Positions 1-11,005 of a stretch of DNA of 64,000 bases are shown piece after piece. The stretch lies in the NCBI GenBank assembly GCA_920105625.2, contig OV050031.1, positions 79,369,995 through 79,433,994 of the forward strand. Reading direction: 5' to 3'. Below the pieces are notes generated by a model. That model ran no database searches, was not told the DNA's origin, and worked only from the letters and a program-made list of their open reading frames with translations. The stretch is from Clusia tigrina (Eukaryota > Arthropoda > Insecta > Diptera > Clusiidae). The translations under genes were made by a program, and so were the position numbers. Positions within the stretch are counted from its first letter, which is position 1, and every line of letters starts with the position of its first letter.

Positions 1-1990
1 CTGCGAAGGTGACTGTGACGCCGACTGACTTAGGTAGGGGTAGATATAGGCATAGAGAAGGCAGCAGACCCCCCAATCTACAGCGGCAGCTACAGAGTCG
101 CTGACAGAGGGTGCGACGCTGACTGAGACGCTGACTGAGGCAGATAGGGGTAGATATTGGCATAGAGAAGGCAGCAGACCCCCCCAATCGACAGCGGTAG
201 CTTCTGAGACGCCTACGTAGACGCTGACAGAGGCTGTGATGCTGACTGAGATGCCGACTGAGGCAGATAGGGGTAGATATAGGCATAGAGAAGGCAGCAG
301 ACCCTCCAATCGACAGCGGCAGCGACTGAGACGCCTACAGAGTCGCTGACAGAGGGTGCGACGCTGACTGAGACGCTGACTGAGGCAGATAGGGGTAGAT
401 ATTGGCATAGAGAAGGCAGCAGACCCCCCCAATCGACAGCGGTAGCTTCTGAGACGCCTACGTAGACGCTGACAGAGGCTGTGATGCTGACTGAGATGCC
501 GACTGAGGCAGATAGGGGTAGATATAGGCATAGAGAAGGCAGCAGACGCCCCAATCGACAAGGGCAGCGACTGAGATGCCTACAGAGACGCTGACAAGAG
601 GCTGCGACGCCGACTGAGGCAGATAGGGGTAGATATAGGCATAGAAAAGGCAGCAGACCCACCAATCGACAGCGGCAACAACTGAGACGCATACAGAGAC
701 GCTGAACGGTTGCGACGCCGACTGAGATGCCGAATGAGGCAGATAGGGGTAGATTTTGGCATAGAGAATGCAGCAGACCCCCCCAATCGACGGCGGCAGC
801 GACTGAGACGCCTACAGAGACGCTGACGGAAGCTGCGACGCCGACTGAGATGCCGACTGAGGCAGATAGGGGTAGATATAGGCATACAAAAGGCAGCAGA
901 CCCCCCAATCGACAACGGCAACAAATGAGACGCCTACAGAGACGCTGACAGAGGCTGCGACGCCGACTGAGATGCCGACTGAGGCAGATAGGGGTAGCTA
1001 TAGGCATACAGAAGGCAGCAGACCCCCCAATCGACAACGGCAGCGACTGAGACGCCTACAGAGACGCTGACAGAGGCTGCGACGCCGACTGAGACGCCGA
1101 CTGAGGCAGATAGGCGTAGATATAGGCATAGAGAAGGCAGCAGAGCCCCCCCTCGACAACGGCAGCGACTGAGATGCCTAAAGAGACGCTCACAAGAGGC
1201 TGCGACGGCGACTGAGACGCCGACTGAGGCAGATAGGGGTAGATATTGGCATTGAGAAGGTAGCAGACCCCCCCCCCAATCGACAGCGGCAGCGACTGAG
1301 GCGCCTACATAGACGCTAACAGAGGCTGCGACGCCGACTGAGACCCCGACTGAGGCAGAGAGGGGTAGATGTTGGCATAGAGAAGGCAGCAGACCCCCCA
1401 ATCCACAGCGGCAGCGACTGAGACGCCTACAGAGACGCTCACAGAGGCTGCTACGCTGACAGAGGCTGCGACGCCGAGTGAGGCAGAGAGGGTTAGACAT
1501 AGGCATAGAAAAGGCTGCAGATAACCCAATCGACAGCGGCAGCGACTGAGACGCCTACAGAGACGCTGAGAGAGGCTGCGACGCCGACTGAGGCAGATAG
1601 GGGTAGATATAGGCATAGAGAATGCAGCAGACCCCCAATCGACGGCGGCAGGGACTGAGACGCCTACAGAGACGCTGAGAGAGGCTGCGACGACGACTGG
1701 GGCAGATAGGTGTAGATATAGGCCTAGAGAAGGCAGTAGACCCCCCAATCGACAACAGCAGCGACTGAGATGCCTACAGAGACGCTGACAAGAGGCTGCG
1801 ACGCCGACTAAGGCAGATAGGGGTAGATATAGGCATAGAGAAGGCAGCAGACCCCCCAATCGACCACGGCAGCGACTGAGATGCCTACAGAGACGCTGAC
1901 ATGAGGCTGCGACGCCGACTGAGGCAGATAGGGGTAGATATAGGCATAGAGAAGGAGGCAGACCCTCCAATCGACAGCGGCAGCGACTGA

Positions 1991-2044
1991 GACGCTGACA
2001 GAGGCTGCGACGCTAACAGAGGCTGCGACGCTGACAGAGGTTGC
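1991..2044 (-). repeat. 18-bp sub-repeat expanded to three copies inside one monomer
   Basis: GACGCTGACAGAGGCTGC occurs at 1,991-2,008, as a one-base variant at 2,009-2,026 (CTAACAG), and as another at 2,027-2,044 (GGTTGC). The host monomer also lacks a GCCTACAGAGAC 12-mer. The same array is carried at 6,692, 10,684 and 16,159, which ties the 4,701-bp and 5,475-bp families to one ancestral block. Confidence 0.92.
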
Positions 2045-2269
2045 GACGTCGACTGAGACGCCGACTGAGGCAGAGAGGGTTAGATATAGGCATAGATAAG
2101 GCAGCAGACAACCCAATCGAAAGCAGCATCAACTGAGACGCCTACAGAGACGCTGACAGAGGCTGCGACGCCGACTGAGGCAGATAGGGGTAGATATTGG
2201 CATAGAGAAGGCAGCAGACCCACCAATCGACAGCGGCAACAACTGAGACGCCTAGAGAGACGCTGATAG

Positions 2270-3021
2270 AGGCTGCGACCCTGACTGAGATGCCGACTGA
2301 GGCAGATAGGGGTAGATATAGGCATAGAGAAGTCAGCACACCCCTCCAATCGACAGCAGCAACAACTGAGACGCATACAGAGACGCTGATAGAGGCTGCG
2401 ACGCCGACTGAGATGCCGACTGAAGCAGATAGGGGTAGATATTGGCATAGAGAAGGTAGCAGACCCCCCAATCGACAGCGGCAGCGACTGAGACGCCTAC
2501 AGAGACGCTGACAGAGGCTGCGAAGCCCACTGTGATGCCGACTGAGTGAGGTAGGGGTAGATATAGGCATAGAAAAGGCAGCAGACCCACCAATCGACAG
2601 CGGCAAACACTGAGACGCATACAGAGACGCTGATAACGGTTGCGACGCCGACTGAGATGCCTACTGAGGCAGATAGGCGTAGATATAGGCATAGAGGAAG
2701 CAGCAGACCCCCCAATCGACAACGGCAGCGACTGAGACGCCTACAGAGACGCTGACAGAGGCTGCGAAGGTGACTGTGACGCCGACTGACTTAGGTAGGG
2801 GTAGATATAGGCATAGAAAAGGCAGCAGACCCACCAATCGACAGCGGCAACAACTGAGACGCCTACAGAGACGCTGATAGAGGCTGCGACGCCGACTGAG
2901 TTGCCGACTGCGGCAGATAGGGGTAGATATAGACATACAGAAGGCAGCAGACACCCCAATCGACAGCGGCAGCGACTGAGACGCCTACAGAGACGCTGAC
3001 AAGAGGTTGCGACGCCGACTG
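2270..3021 (-). repeat. About 750-bp block, source copy of a 1,457-bp-offset duplication
   Basis: This block of about six monomers matches 3,727-4,472 at offset 1,457. The offset falls to 1,451 after a 6-bp loss (GCGGCA) near 4,415 in the second copy. It includes diagnostic words such as CTGAGTGAGGTAGGGG and GAGTTGCCGACTGCGGC. The block is also present in the 4,701-bp copy at about 6,971-7,722, so this local duplication lies inside the larger one. Confidence 0.88.
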
Positions 3022-3726
3022 AGGCAGATAGGGGTAGATTTAGGCATAGAGAAGGCAGCACACCCTCCAATCGACAGCAGCAACAACTGAGACGCATACA
3101 GAGACGCTGATAGAGGCTGCGACGCCGACTGAGATGCCGAATGAGGCAGATAGGGTTAGATATTGCCATAGAGAAGGCAGCAGACCCCCCCAATCGACAG
3201 CGGCAGCGACTGAGACGCCTACAGAGACGCGGACAGAGGCTGCGAAGCCGACTGTGACGCCGACTGAGGCAGGAAAGGGTAGATAGAGGCATAGAGAAGG
3301 CAGCAGACCCACCAATCGACAGCGGCAACAACTGAGACGCCTACAGAGACGCTTATAGAGGCTGCGACGCTGACTGAGATGCCGACTGAGGCAGATAGGG
3401 GTAGATATAGGCATACAGAAATCAGCAGACCCCCCAATCGACAACGGCAGCGACTGAGATGCCTACAGAGACGCTGACAAGAAGCTGGGACGCCGACTGA
3501 GACGCCGACTGAGGCAGATAGGGGTAGATATAGGCATAGAGAAGGCAGCAGACCCCCCAATCGACAACGGCAGCGACTGAGATGCCTACAGAGACGCTGA
3601 TAACGGTTGCGACGCCAACTGAGATGCCGACTGAGGCAGATAGGGGTAGATATTGGCAAAGACAATGCAGCAGACCCTCCCAATCGACGGCGACAACAAA
3701 TGAGACGCCTACAGAGACGCTGACAG

Positions 3727-4472
3727 AGGCTGCGACCCTGACTGAGATGCCGACTGAGGCAGATAGGGGTAGATATAGGCATAGAGAAGTCAGCACACCC
3801 CTCCAATCGACAGCAGCAACAACTGAGACGCATACAGAGACGCTGATAGAGGCTGCGACGCCGACTGAGATGCCGACTGAAGCAGATAGGGGTAGATATT
3901 GGCATAGAGAAGGTAGCAGACCCCCCAATCGACAGCGGCAGCGACTGAGACGCCTACAGAGACGCTGACAGAGGCTGCGAAGCCCACTGTGATGCCGACT
4001 GAGTGAGGTAGGGGTAGATATAGGCATAGAAAAGGCAGCAGACCCACCAATCGACAGCGGCAAACACTGAGACGCATACAGAGACGCTGATAACGGTTGC
4101 GACGCCGACTGAGATGCCTACTGAGGCAGATAGGCGTAGATATAGGCATAGAGGAAGCAGCAGACCCCCCAATCGACAACGGCAGCGACTGAGACGCCTA
4201 CAGAGACGCTGACAGAGGCTGCGAAGGTGACTGTGACGCCGACTGACTTAGGTAGGGGTAGATATAGGCATAGAAAAGGCAGCAGACCCACCAATCGACA
4301 GCGGCAACAACTGAGACGCCTACAGAGACGCTGATAGAGGCTGCGACGCCGACTGAGTTGCCGACTGCGGCAGATAGGGGTAGATATAGACATACAGAAG
4401 GCAGCAGTCACCCCAATCGACAGCGACTGAGACGCCTACAGAGACGCTGACAAGAGGTTGCGACGCCGACTG
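3727..4472 (-). repeat. About 750-bp block, second copy of the 1,457-bp-offset duplication
   Basis: This copy of 2,270-3,021 occupies the part of the first 4.7-kb segment that does not match copy 2, which follows a different path after 8,430. It shares with the source block the rare words GAGGAAGCAGCAG and GCGGCAAACACTGAG. The copy at about 6,971-7,722 lacks both. The two words therefore arose in copy 1 before this local duplication, or were moved by conversion. Confidence 0.88.
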
Positions 4473-4701
4473 TGACGCCGACTGAGGCAGGTAGGGGTAG
4501 ATAGAGGCATAGAGAAGGCAGCAGACACACCAATCGACAGCGGCAACAACTGAGACGCCTACAGAGACGCTGATAGAGGCTGCGACGCAGACTGAGATGC
4601 AAACTGAGGCAGATAGGTGTAGATATAGGCATACAGAAGGCAGCAGACCCCCCAATCGACAACGGCAGCGACTGAGACGCCTACAGAGACGCTGACAGAG
4701 G

Positions 4702-7700
4702 CTGCGAAGGTGACTGTGACGCCGACTGACTTAGGTAGGGGTAGATATAGGCATAGAGAAGGCAGCAGACCCCCCAATCTACAGCGGCAGCTACAGAGTC
4801 GCTGACAGAGGGTGCGACGCTGACTGAGACGCTGACTGAGGCAGATAGGGGTAGATATTGGCATAGAGAAGGCAGCAGACCCCCCCAATCGACAGCGGTA
4901 GCTTCTGAGACGCCTACGTAGACGCTGACAGAGGCTGTGATGCTGACTGAGATGCCGACTGAGGCAGATAGGGGTAGATATAGGCATAGAGAAGGCAGCA
5001 GACCCTCCAATCGACAGCGGCAGCGACTGAGACGCCTACAGAGTCGCTGACAGAGGGTGCGACGCTGACTGAGACGCTGACTGAGGCAGATAGGGGTAGA
5101 TATTGGCATAGAGAAGGCAGCAGACCCCCCCAATCGACAGCGGTAGCTTCTGAGACGCCTACGTAGACGCTGACAGAGGCTGTGATGCTGACTGAGATGC
5201 CGACTGAGGCAGATAGGGGTAGATATAGGCATAGAGAAGGCAGCAGACGCCCCAATCGACAAGGGCAGCGACTGAGATGCCTACAGAGACGCTGACAAGA
5301 GGCTGCGACGCCGACTGAGGCAGATAGGGGTAGATATAGGCATAGAAAAGGCAGCAGACCCACCAATCGACAGCGGCAACAACTGAGACGCATACAGAGA
5401 CGCTGAACGGTTGCGACGCCGACTGAGATGCCGAATGAGGCAGATAGGGGTAGATTTTGGCATAGAGAATGCAGCAGACCCCCCCAATCGACGGCGGCAG
5501 CGACTGAGACGCCTACAGAGACGCTGACGGAAGCTGCGACGCCGACTGAGATGCCGACTGAGGCAGATAGGGGTAGATATAGGCATACAGAAGGCAGCAG
5601 ACCCCCCAATCGACAACGGCAACAAATGAGACGCCTACAGAGACGCTGACAGAGGCTGCGACGCCGACTGAGATGCCGACTGAGGCAGATAGGGGTAGCT
5701 ATAGGCATACAGAAGGCAGCAGACCCCCCAATCGACAACGGCAGCGACTGAGACGCCTACAGAGACGCTGACAGAGGCTGCGACGCCGACTGAGACGCCG
5801 ACTGAGGCAGATAGGCGTAGATATAGGCATAGAGAAGGCAGCAGAGCCCCCCCTCGACAACGGCAGCGACTGAGATGCCTACAGAGACGCTCACAAGAGG
5901 CTGCGACGGCGACTGAGACGCCGACTGAGGCAGATAGGGGTAGATATTGGCATTGAGAAGGTAGCAGACCCCCCCCCCAATCGACAGCGGCAGCGACTGA
6001 GGCGCCTACATAGACGCTGACAGAGGCTGCGACGCCGACTGAGACCCCGACTGAGGCAGAGAGGGGTAGATGTTGGCATAGAGAAGGCAGCAGACCCCCC
6101 AATCCACAGCGGCAGCGACTGAGACGCCTACAGAGACGCTCACAGAGGCTGCTACGCTGACAGAGGCTGCGACGCCGAGTGAGGCAGAGAGGGTTAGACA
6201 TAGGCATAGAAAAGGCTGCAGATAACCCAATCGACAGCGGCAGCGACTGAGACGCCTACAGAGACGCTGAGAGAGGCTGCGACGCCGACTGAGGCAGATA
6301 GGGGTAGATATAGGCATAGAGAATGCAGCAGACCCCCAATCGACGGCGGCAGGGACTGAGACGCCTACAGAGACGCTGAGAGAGGCTGCGACGACGACTG
6401 GGGCAGATAGGTGTAGATATAGGCCTAGAGAAGGCAGTAGACCCCCCAATCGACAACAGCAGCGACTGAGATGCCTACAGAGACGCTGACAAGAGGCTGC
6501 GACGCCGACTAAGGCAGATAGGGGTAGATATAGGCATAGAGAAGGCAGCAGACCCCCCAATCGACCACGGCAGCGACTGAGATGCCTACAGAGACGCTGA
6601 CATGAGGCTGCGACGCCGACTGAGGCAGATAGGGGTAGATATAGGCATAGAGAAGGAGGCAGACCCTCCAATCGACAGCGGCAGCGACTGAGACGCTGAC
6701 AGAGGCTGCGACGCTAACAGAGGCTGCGACGCTGACAGAGGTTGCGACGTCGACTGAGACGCCGACTGAGGCAGAGAGGGTTAGATATAGGCATAGATAA
6801 GGCAGCAGACAACCCAATCGAAAGCAGCATCAACTGAGACGCCTACAGAGACGCTGACAGAGGCTGCGACGCCGACTGAGGCAGATAGGGGTAGATATTG
6901 GCATAGAGAAGGCAGCAGACCCACCAATCGACAGCGGCAACAACTGAGACGCCTAGAGAGACGCTGATAGAGGCTGCGACCCTGACTGAGATGCCGACTG
7001 AGGCAGATAGGGGTAGATATAGGCATAGAGAAGTCAGCACACCCCTCCAATCGACAGCAGCAACAACTGAGACGCATACAGAGACGCTGATAGAGGCTGC
7101 GACGCCGACTGAGATGCCGACTGAAGCAGATAGGGGTAGATATTGGCATAGAGAAGGTAGCAGACCCCCCAATCGACAGCGGCAGCGACTGAGACGCCTA
7201 CAGAGACGCTGACAGAGGCTGCGAAGCCCACTGTGATGCCGACTGAGTGAGGTAGGGGTAGATATAGGCATAGAAAAGGCAGCAGACCCACCAATCGACA
7301 GCGGCAACAACTGAGACGCATACAGAGACGCTGATAACGGTTGCGACGCCGACTGAGATGCCTACTGAGGCAGATAGGCGTAGATATAGGCATAGAGAAG
7401 GCAGCAGACCCCCCAATCGACAACGGCAGCGACTGAGACGCCTACAGAGACGCTGACAGAGGCTGCGAAGGTGACTGTGACGCCGACTGACTTAGGTAGG
7501 GGTAGATATAGGCATAGAAAAGGCAGCAGACCCACCAATCGACAGCGGCAACAACTGAGACGCCTACAGAGACGCTGATAGAGGCTGCGACGCCGACTGA
7601 GTTGCCGACTGCGGCAGATAGGGGTAGATATAGACATACAGAAGGCAGCAGACACCCCAATCGACAGCGGCAGCGACTGAGACACCTACAGAGACGCTGA

Positions 7701-8430
7701 CAAGAGGTTGCGACGCCGACTGAGGCAGATAGGGGTAGATTTAGGCATAGAGAAGGCAGCACACCCTCCAATCGACAGCAGCAACAACTGAGACGCATAC
7801 AGAGACGCTGATAGAGGCTGCGACGCCGACTGAGATGCCGAATGAGGCAGATAGGGTTAGATATTGCCATAGAGAAGGCAGCAGACCCCCCCAATCGACA
7901 GCGGCAGCGACTGAGACGCCTACAGAGACGCGGACAGAGGCTGCGAAGCCGACTGTGACGCCGACTGAGGCAGGAAAGGGTAGATAGAGGCATAGAGAAG
8001 GCAGCAGACCCACCAATCGACAGCGGCAACAACTGAGACGCCTACAGAGACGCTTATAGAGGCTGCGACGCTGACTGAGATGCCGACTGAGGCAGATAGG
8101 GGTAGATATAGGCATACAGAAATCAGCAGACCCCCCAATCGACAACGGCAGCGACTGAGATGCCTACAGAGACGCTGACAAGAAGCTGGGACGCCGACTG
8201 AGACGCCGACTGAGGCAGATAGGGGTAGATATAGGCATAGAGAAGGCAGCAGACCCCCCAATCGACAACGGCAGCGACTGAGATGCCTACAGAGACGCTG
8301 ATAACGGTTGCGACGCCAACTGAGATGCCGACTGAGGCAGATAGGGGTAGATATTGGCAAAGACAATGCAGCAGACCCTCCCAATCGACGGCGACAACAA
8401 ATGAGACGCCTACAGAGACGCTGACAGAGG
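4702..8430 (-). repeat. 4,701-bp higher-order repeat, copy 2
   Basis: This is the partner of bases 1-3,729 at constant offset 4,701. The start at 4,702 is set only by the window edge in copy 1, so the true duplicated unit may extend further left. The last two hundred bases overlap the start of the 5,475-bp repeat family, so the switch from one family to the next falls at about 8,240-8,430. Confidence 0.93.
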
Positions 8431-9712
8431 TTGCGACGCCGACTGAGATGCCGACTGAGGCAGGTAGGGGTAGATATAGGCATAGAGAAGGCAGCAGACC
8501 CCCCCAATCTACAGCGGCAGCGACTGAGACGCCTACAGAGTCGCTGACAGAGGGTGCGACGCTGACTGAGACGCTGACTGAGGCAGATAGGGGTAGATAT
8601 TGGCATAGAGAAGGCAGCAGACCCCCCCCAATCGACAGCGGTAGCGACTGAGACGCCTACGTAGACGCTGACAGAGGCTGTGATGCTGACTGAGATGCCG
8701 ACTGAGGCAGATAGGGGTAGATATAGGCATAGAGAAGGCAGCAGAGCCTCCAATCGATAGCGGCAACACCTGATACGCATACAGAGACGCTGATAAAGGC
8801 TGCGACGCCGACTGAGATGCCGAATGAGGGAGATAGGGGTAGATATTGCCATAGAGAAGGCAGCAGACCCCCCAATCGACAGCGGCAGCGACTGAGACGC
8901 CTACAGAGACGCTGACAGAGGCTGCGAAGCCGACTGTGACGCCGACTGAGGCAGGTAGGGGTAGATAGAGGCATAGAGAAGGCAGCAGACCCACCAATCG
9001 ACAGCGGCAACAACTGAGACGCCTACAGAGACGCTGATAGAGGCTGCGACGCTGACTGAGATGCAAACTGAGGCAGATAGGTGTAGATATAGGCATACAG
9101 AAGGCAGCAGACCCCCCAATCGACAACGGCAGCGACTGAGATGCCTACAGAGACGCTGACAAGAAGCTGGGACGCCGACTGAGACGCCGACTGAGGCAGA
9201 TAGGGGTAGATATAGGCATAGAGAAGGCAGCAGACCCCCCAATCGACAACGGCAGCGACTGAGATGCCTACAGAGACGCTGACAAGAGGCTGCGGCGCCG
9301 ACTGAGGCAGATAGGGGTAGATATAGGCATAGAGAAGGCAGCACACCCTCCAATCGACAGCAGCAGCAACTGAGACGCATATAGAGACGCTGATAGAGGC
9401 TGCGACGCCGACTGAGATGCCGACTGAAGTAGATAGGGGTAGATATAGGCATAGAAAAGGCAGCAGACCCACCAATCGACAGCGGCAACAACTGAGACGC
9501 ATACAGAGACGCTGATAACGGTTGCGACGCCGACTGAGATGCCGAATGAGGCAGATAGGGGTAGATTTTGGCATAGAGAATGCAGCAGACCCCCCCAATC
9601 GACGGCGGCAGCGACTGAGACGCCTACAGAGACGCTGACGGAAGCTGCGTAGCCGACTGAGATGCCGACTGAGGCAGATAGGGGTAGATATAGGCATACA
9701 GAAGGCAGCAGA

Positions 9713-9834
9713 CCCCCCAATCGACAACGGCAACAAATGAGACGCCTACAGAGACGCTGACAGAGGCTGCGACGCCGACTGAGACGCCGACTGAGGCAGA
9801 TAGGCGTAGATATAGGCATAGAGAAGGCAGCAGA
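9713..9834 (-). repeat. Representative 122-bp monomer, minus orientation
   Basis: This is a 122-bp left-array copy measured from one C-run to the next. It shows the same order of segments as the right-array monomer when read on the minus strand: G-run boundary, AGAAGGCAGCAG complement, TAGATATAGGC complement, two 12-mers, CTACAGAGACGC complement, then the GCGGC-type segment. It carries AACGGCAACAAATGAG in place of the usual AGCGGCAGCGACTGAG, one of several left-array variants. Confidence 0.93.
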
Positions 9835-9957
9835 CCCCCCAATCGACAACGGCAGCGACTGAGATGCCTACAGAGACGCTGACAAGAGGCTGCGACGGCG
9901 ACTGAGACGCCGACTGAGGCAGATAGGGGTAGATATTGGCATTGAGAAGGCAGCAGA

Positions 9958-9970
9958 CCCCCCCCCCCCC
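9958..9970. repeat. 13-base C-run, longest homopolymer of its kind in the window
   Basis: Most monomers have five to seven C at this place; here there are thirteen. The copy-B counterpart at 15,433-15,445 also has thirteen. The homologous sites in the 4,701-bp family at 1,268-1,277 and 5,969-5,978 have ten. Length varies between otherwise near-identical copies elsewhere, so this is a slippage-prone site. Its exact length is also the part of the sequence most exposed to read error. Confidence 0.85.
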
Positions 9971-10683
9971 AATCGACAGCGGCAGCGACTGAGGCGCCTA
10001 CATAGACGCTGAGAGAGGCTGCGACGCCAACTGAGACCCCGACTGAGGCAGAGAGGGGTAGATGTTGGCATAGAGAAGGCAGCAGACCCCCCAATCCACA
10101 GCGGCAGCGACTGAGACGCCTACAGAGACGCTCACAGAGGCTGCTACGCTGACAGAGGCTGCGACGCCGAGTGAGGCAGAGAGGGTTAGACATAGGCATA
10201 GAAAAGGCTGCAGATAACCCAATCGACAGCGGCAGCGACTGAGACGCCTACAGAGACGCTGGGAGGGGCTGCGACGCCGACTGAGGCAGATAGGGGTAGA
10301 TATAGGCATAGAGAATGCAGCAGACCCCCAATCGACGGCGGTAGGGACTGAGACGCCTACAGAGAAGCTGAGAGAGGCTGCGACGACGACTGGGGCAGAT
10401 AGGTGTAGATATAGGCCTAGAGAAGGCAGCAGACCCCCCAATCGACAACAGCAGCGACTGAGATGCCTACAGAGACGCTGACAAGAGGCTGCGACGCCGA
10501 CTAAGGCAGATAGTCGTAGATATAGGCATAGAGAAGGCAGCAGACCCCCCAATCGACCACGGCAGCGACTGAGATGCCTACAGAGACGCTGACAAGAGGC
10601 TGCGACGCCGACTGAGGCAGATAGGGGTAGATATAGGCATAGAGAAGGCAGCAGACCCTCCAATCGACAGCGGCAGCGACTGA

Positions 10684-10737
10684 GACGCTGACAGAGGCTG
10701 CGACGCTAACAGAGGCTGCGACGCTGACAGAGGTTGC
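10684..10737 (-). repeat. 18-bp triple sub-repeat in 5,475-bp copy A
   Basis: This is the same three-copy 18-mer array as at 1,991, at offset 8,693. Its sister is at 16,159-16,212 in copy B. Surrounding words such as AGAGGTTGCGACGTCGACTG are shared by all four sites, so the expansion happened once and was then copied within larger segments. Confidence 0.9.
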
Positions 10738-10951
10738 GACGTCGACTGAGACGCCGACTGAGGCAGAGAGGGTTAGACATAGGCATAGATAAGGCAGCAG
10801 ACAACCCAATCGAAAGCAGCATCAACTGAGACGCCTACAGAGACGCTGACAGAGGCTGCGACGCCGAATGAGGCAGATAGGGGTAGATATTGGCATAGAG
10901 AAGGCAGCAGACCCCCCAATCGACAGCGGCAGCTACTGAGACGCCTACAGA

Positions 10952-11005
10952 GACGCTGACAGAGGCTGCGACGCAGACAGAGGCTGCGACGCTGACAGAG
11001 GCTGC
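10952..11005 (-). repeat. Second 18-bp triple sub-repeat array
   Basis: Three 18-mers of the GACGCTGACAGAGGCTGC type occupy 10,952-10,969, 10,970-10,987 (with CGCAGACAG) and 10,988-11,005. The copy in block B is at 16,427-16,480. The host monomer keeps its GCCTACAGAGAC 12-mer, unlike the array at 1,991, which suggests an independent expansion. A two-copy version lies at 12,666-12,701 and at 18,141-18,176. Confidence 0.9.

Larger units (their letters stand above)
1..3729 (-). repeat. 4,701-bp higher-order repeat, copy 1 (truncated by window edge)
   Basis: Every landmark here recurs exactly 4,701 bases later. Examples are the CTGCGAAGGTGACTGTGACG word at 1 and 4,702, and the 18-bp triplet at 1,991 and 6,692. 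I could spot about seven substitutions, such as CATACAAAAGG at 879 against CATACAGAAGG in copy 2, and no length change, which suggests identity near 99.8% by eye. The match stops at 3,729, where copy 1 reads GGCTGCGACCCTG and copy 2 reads GGTTGCGACGCCG. Copy 1 probably begins before the window. Confidence 0.93.

Noticed and set aside
213..1037. 274-codon open frame that recurs at 4,914-5,738
   Set aside because: The recurrence comes from the 4,701-bp duplication and is not gene duplication. The peptide is only satellite phases in rotation and ends at the conserved TAG of CTCTGTAGGCG read on the minus strand.
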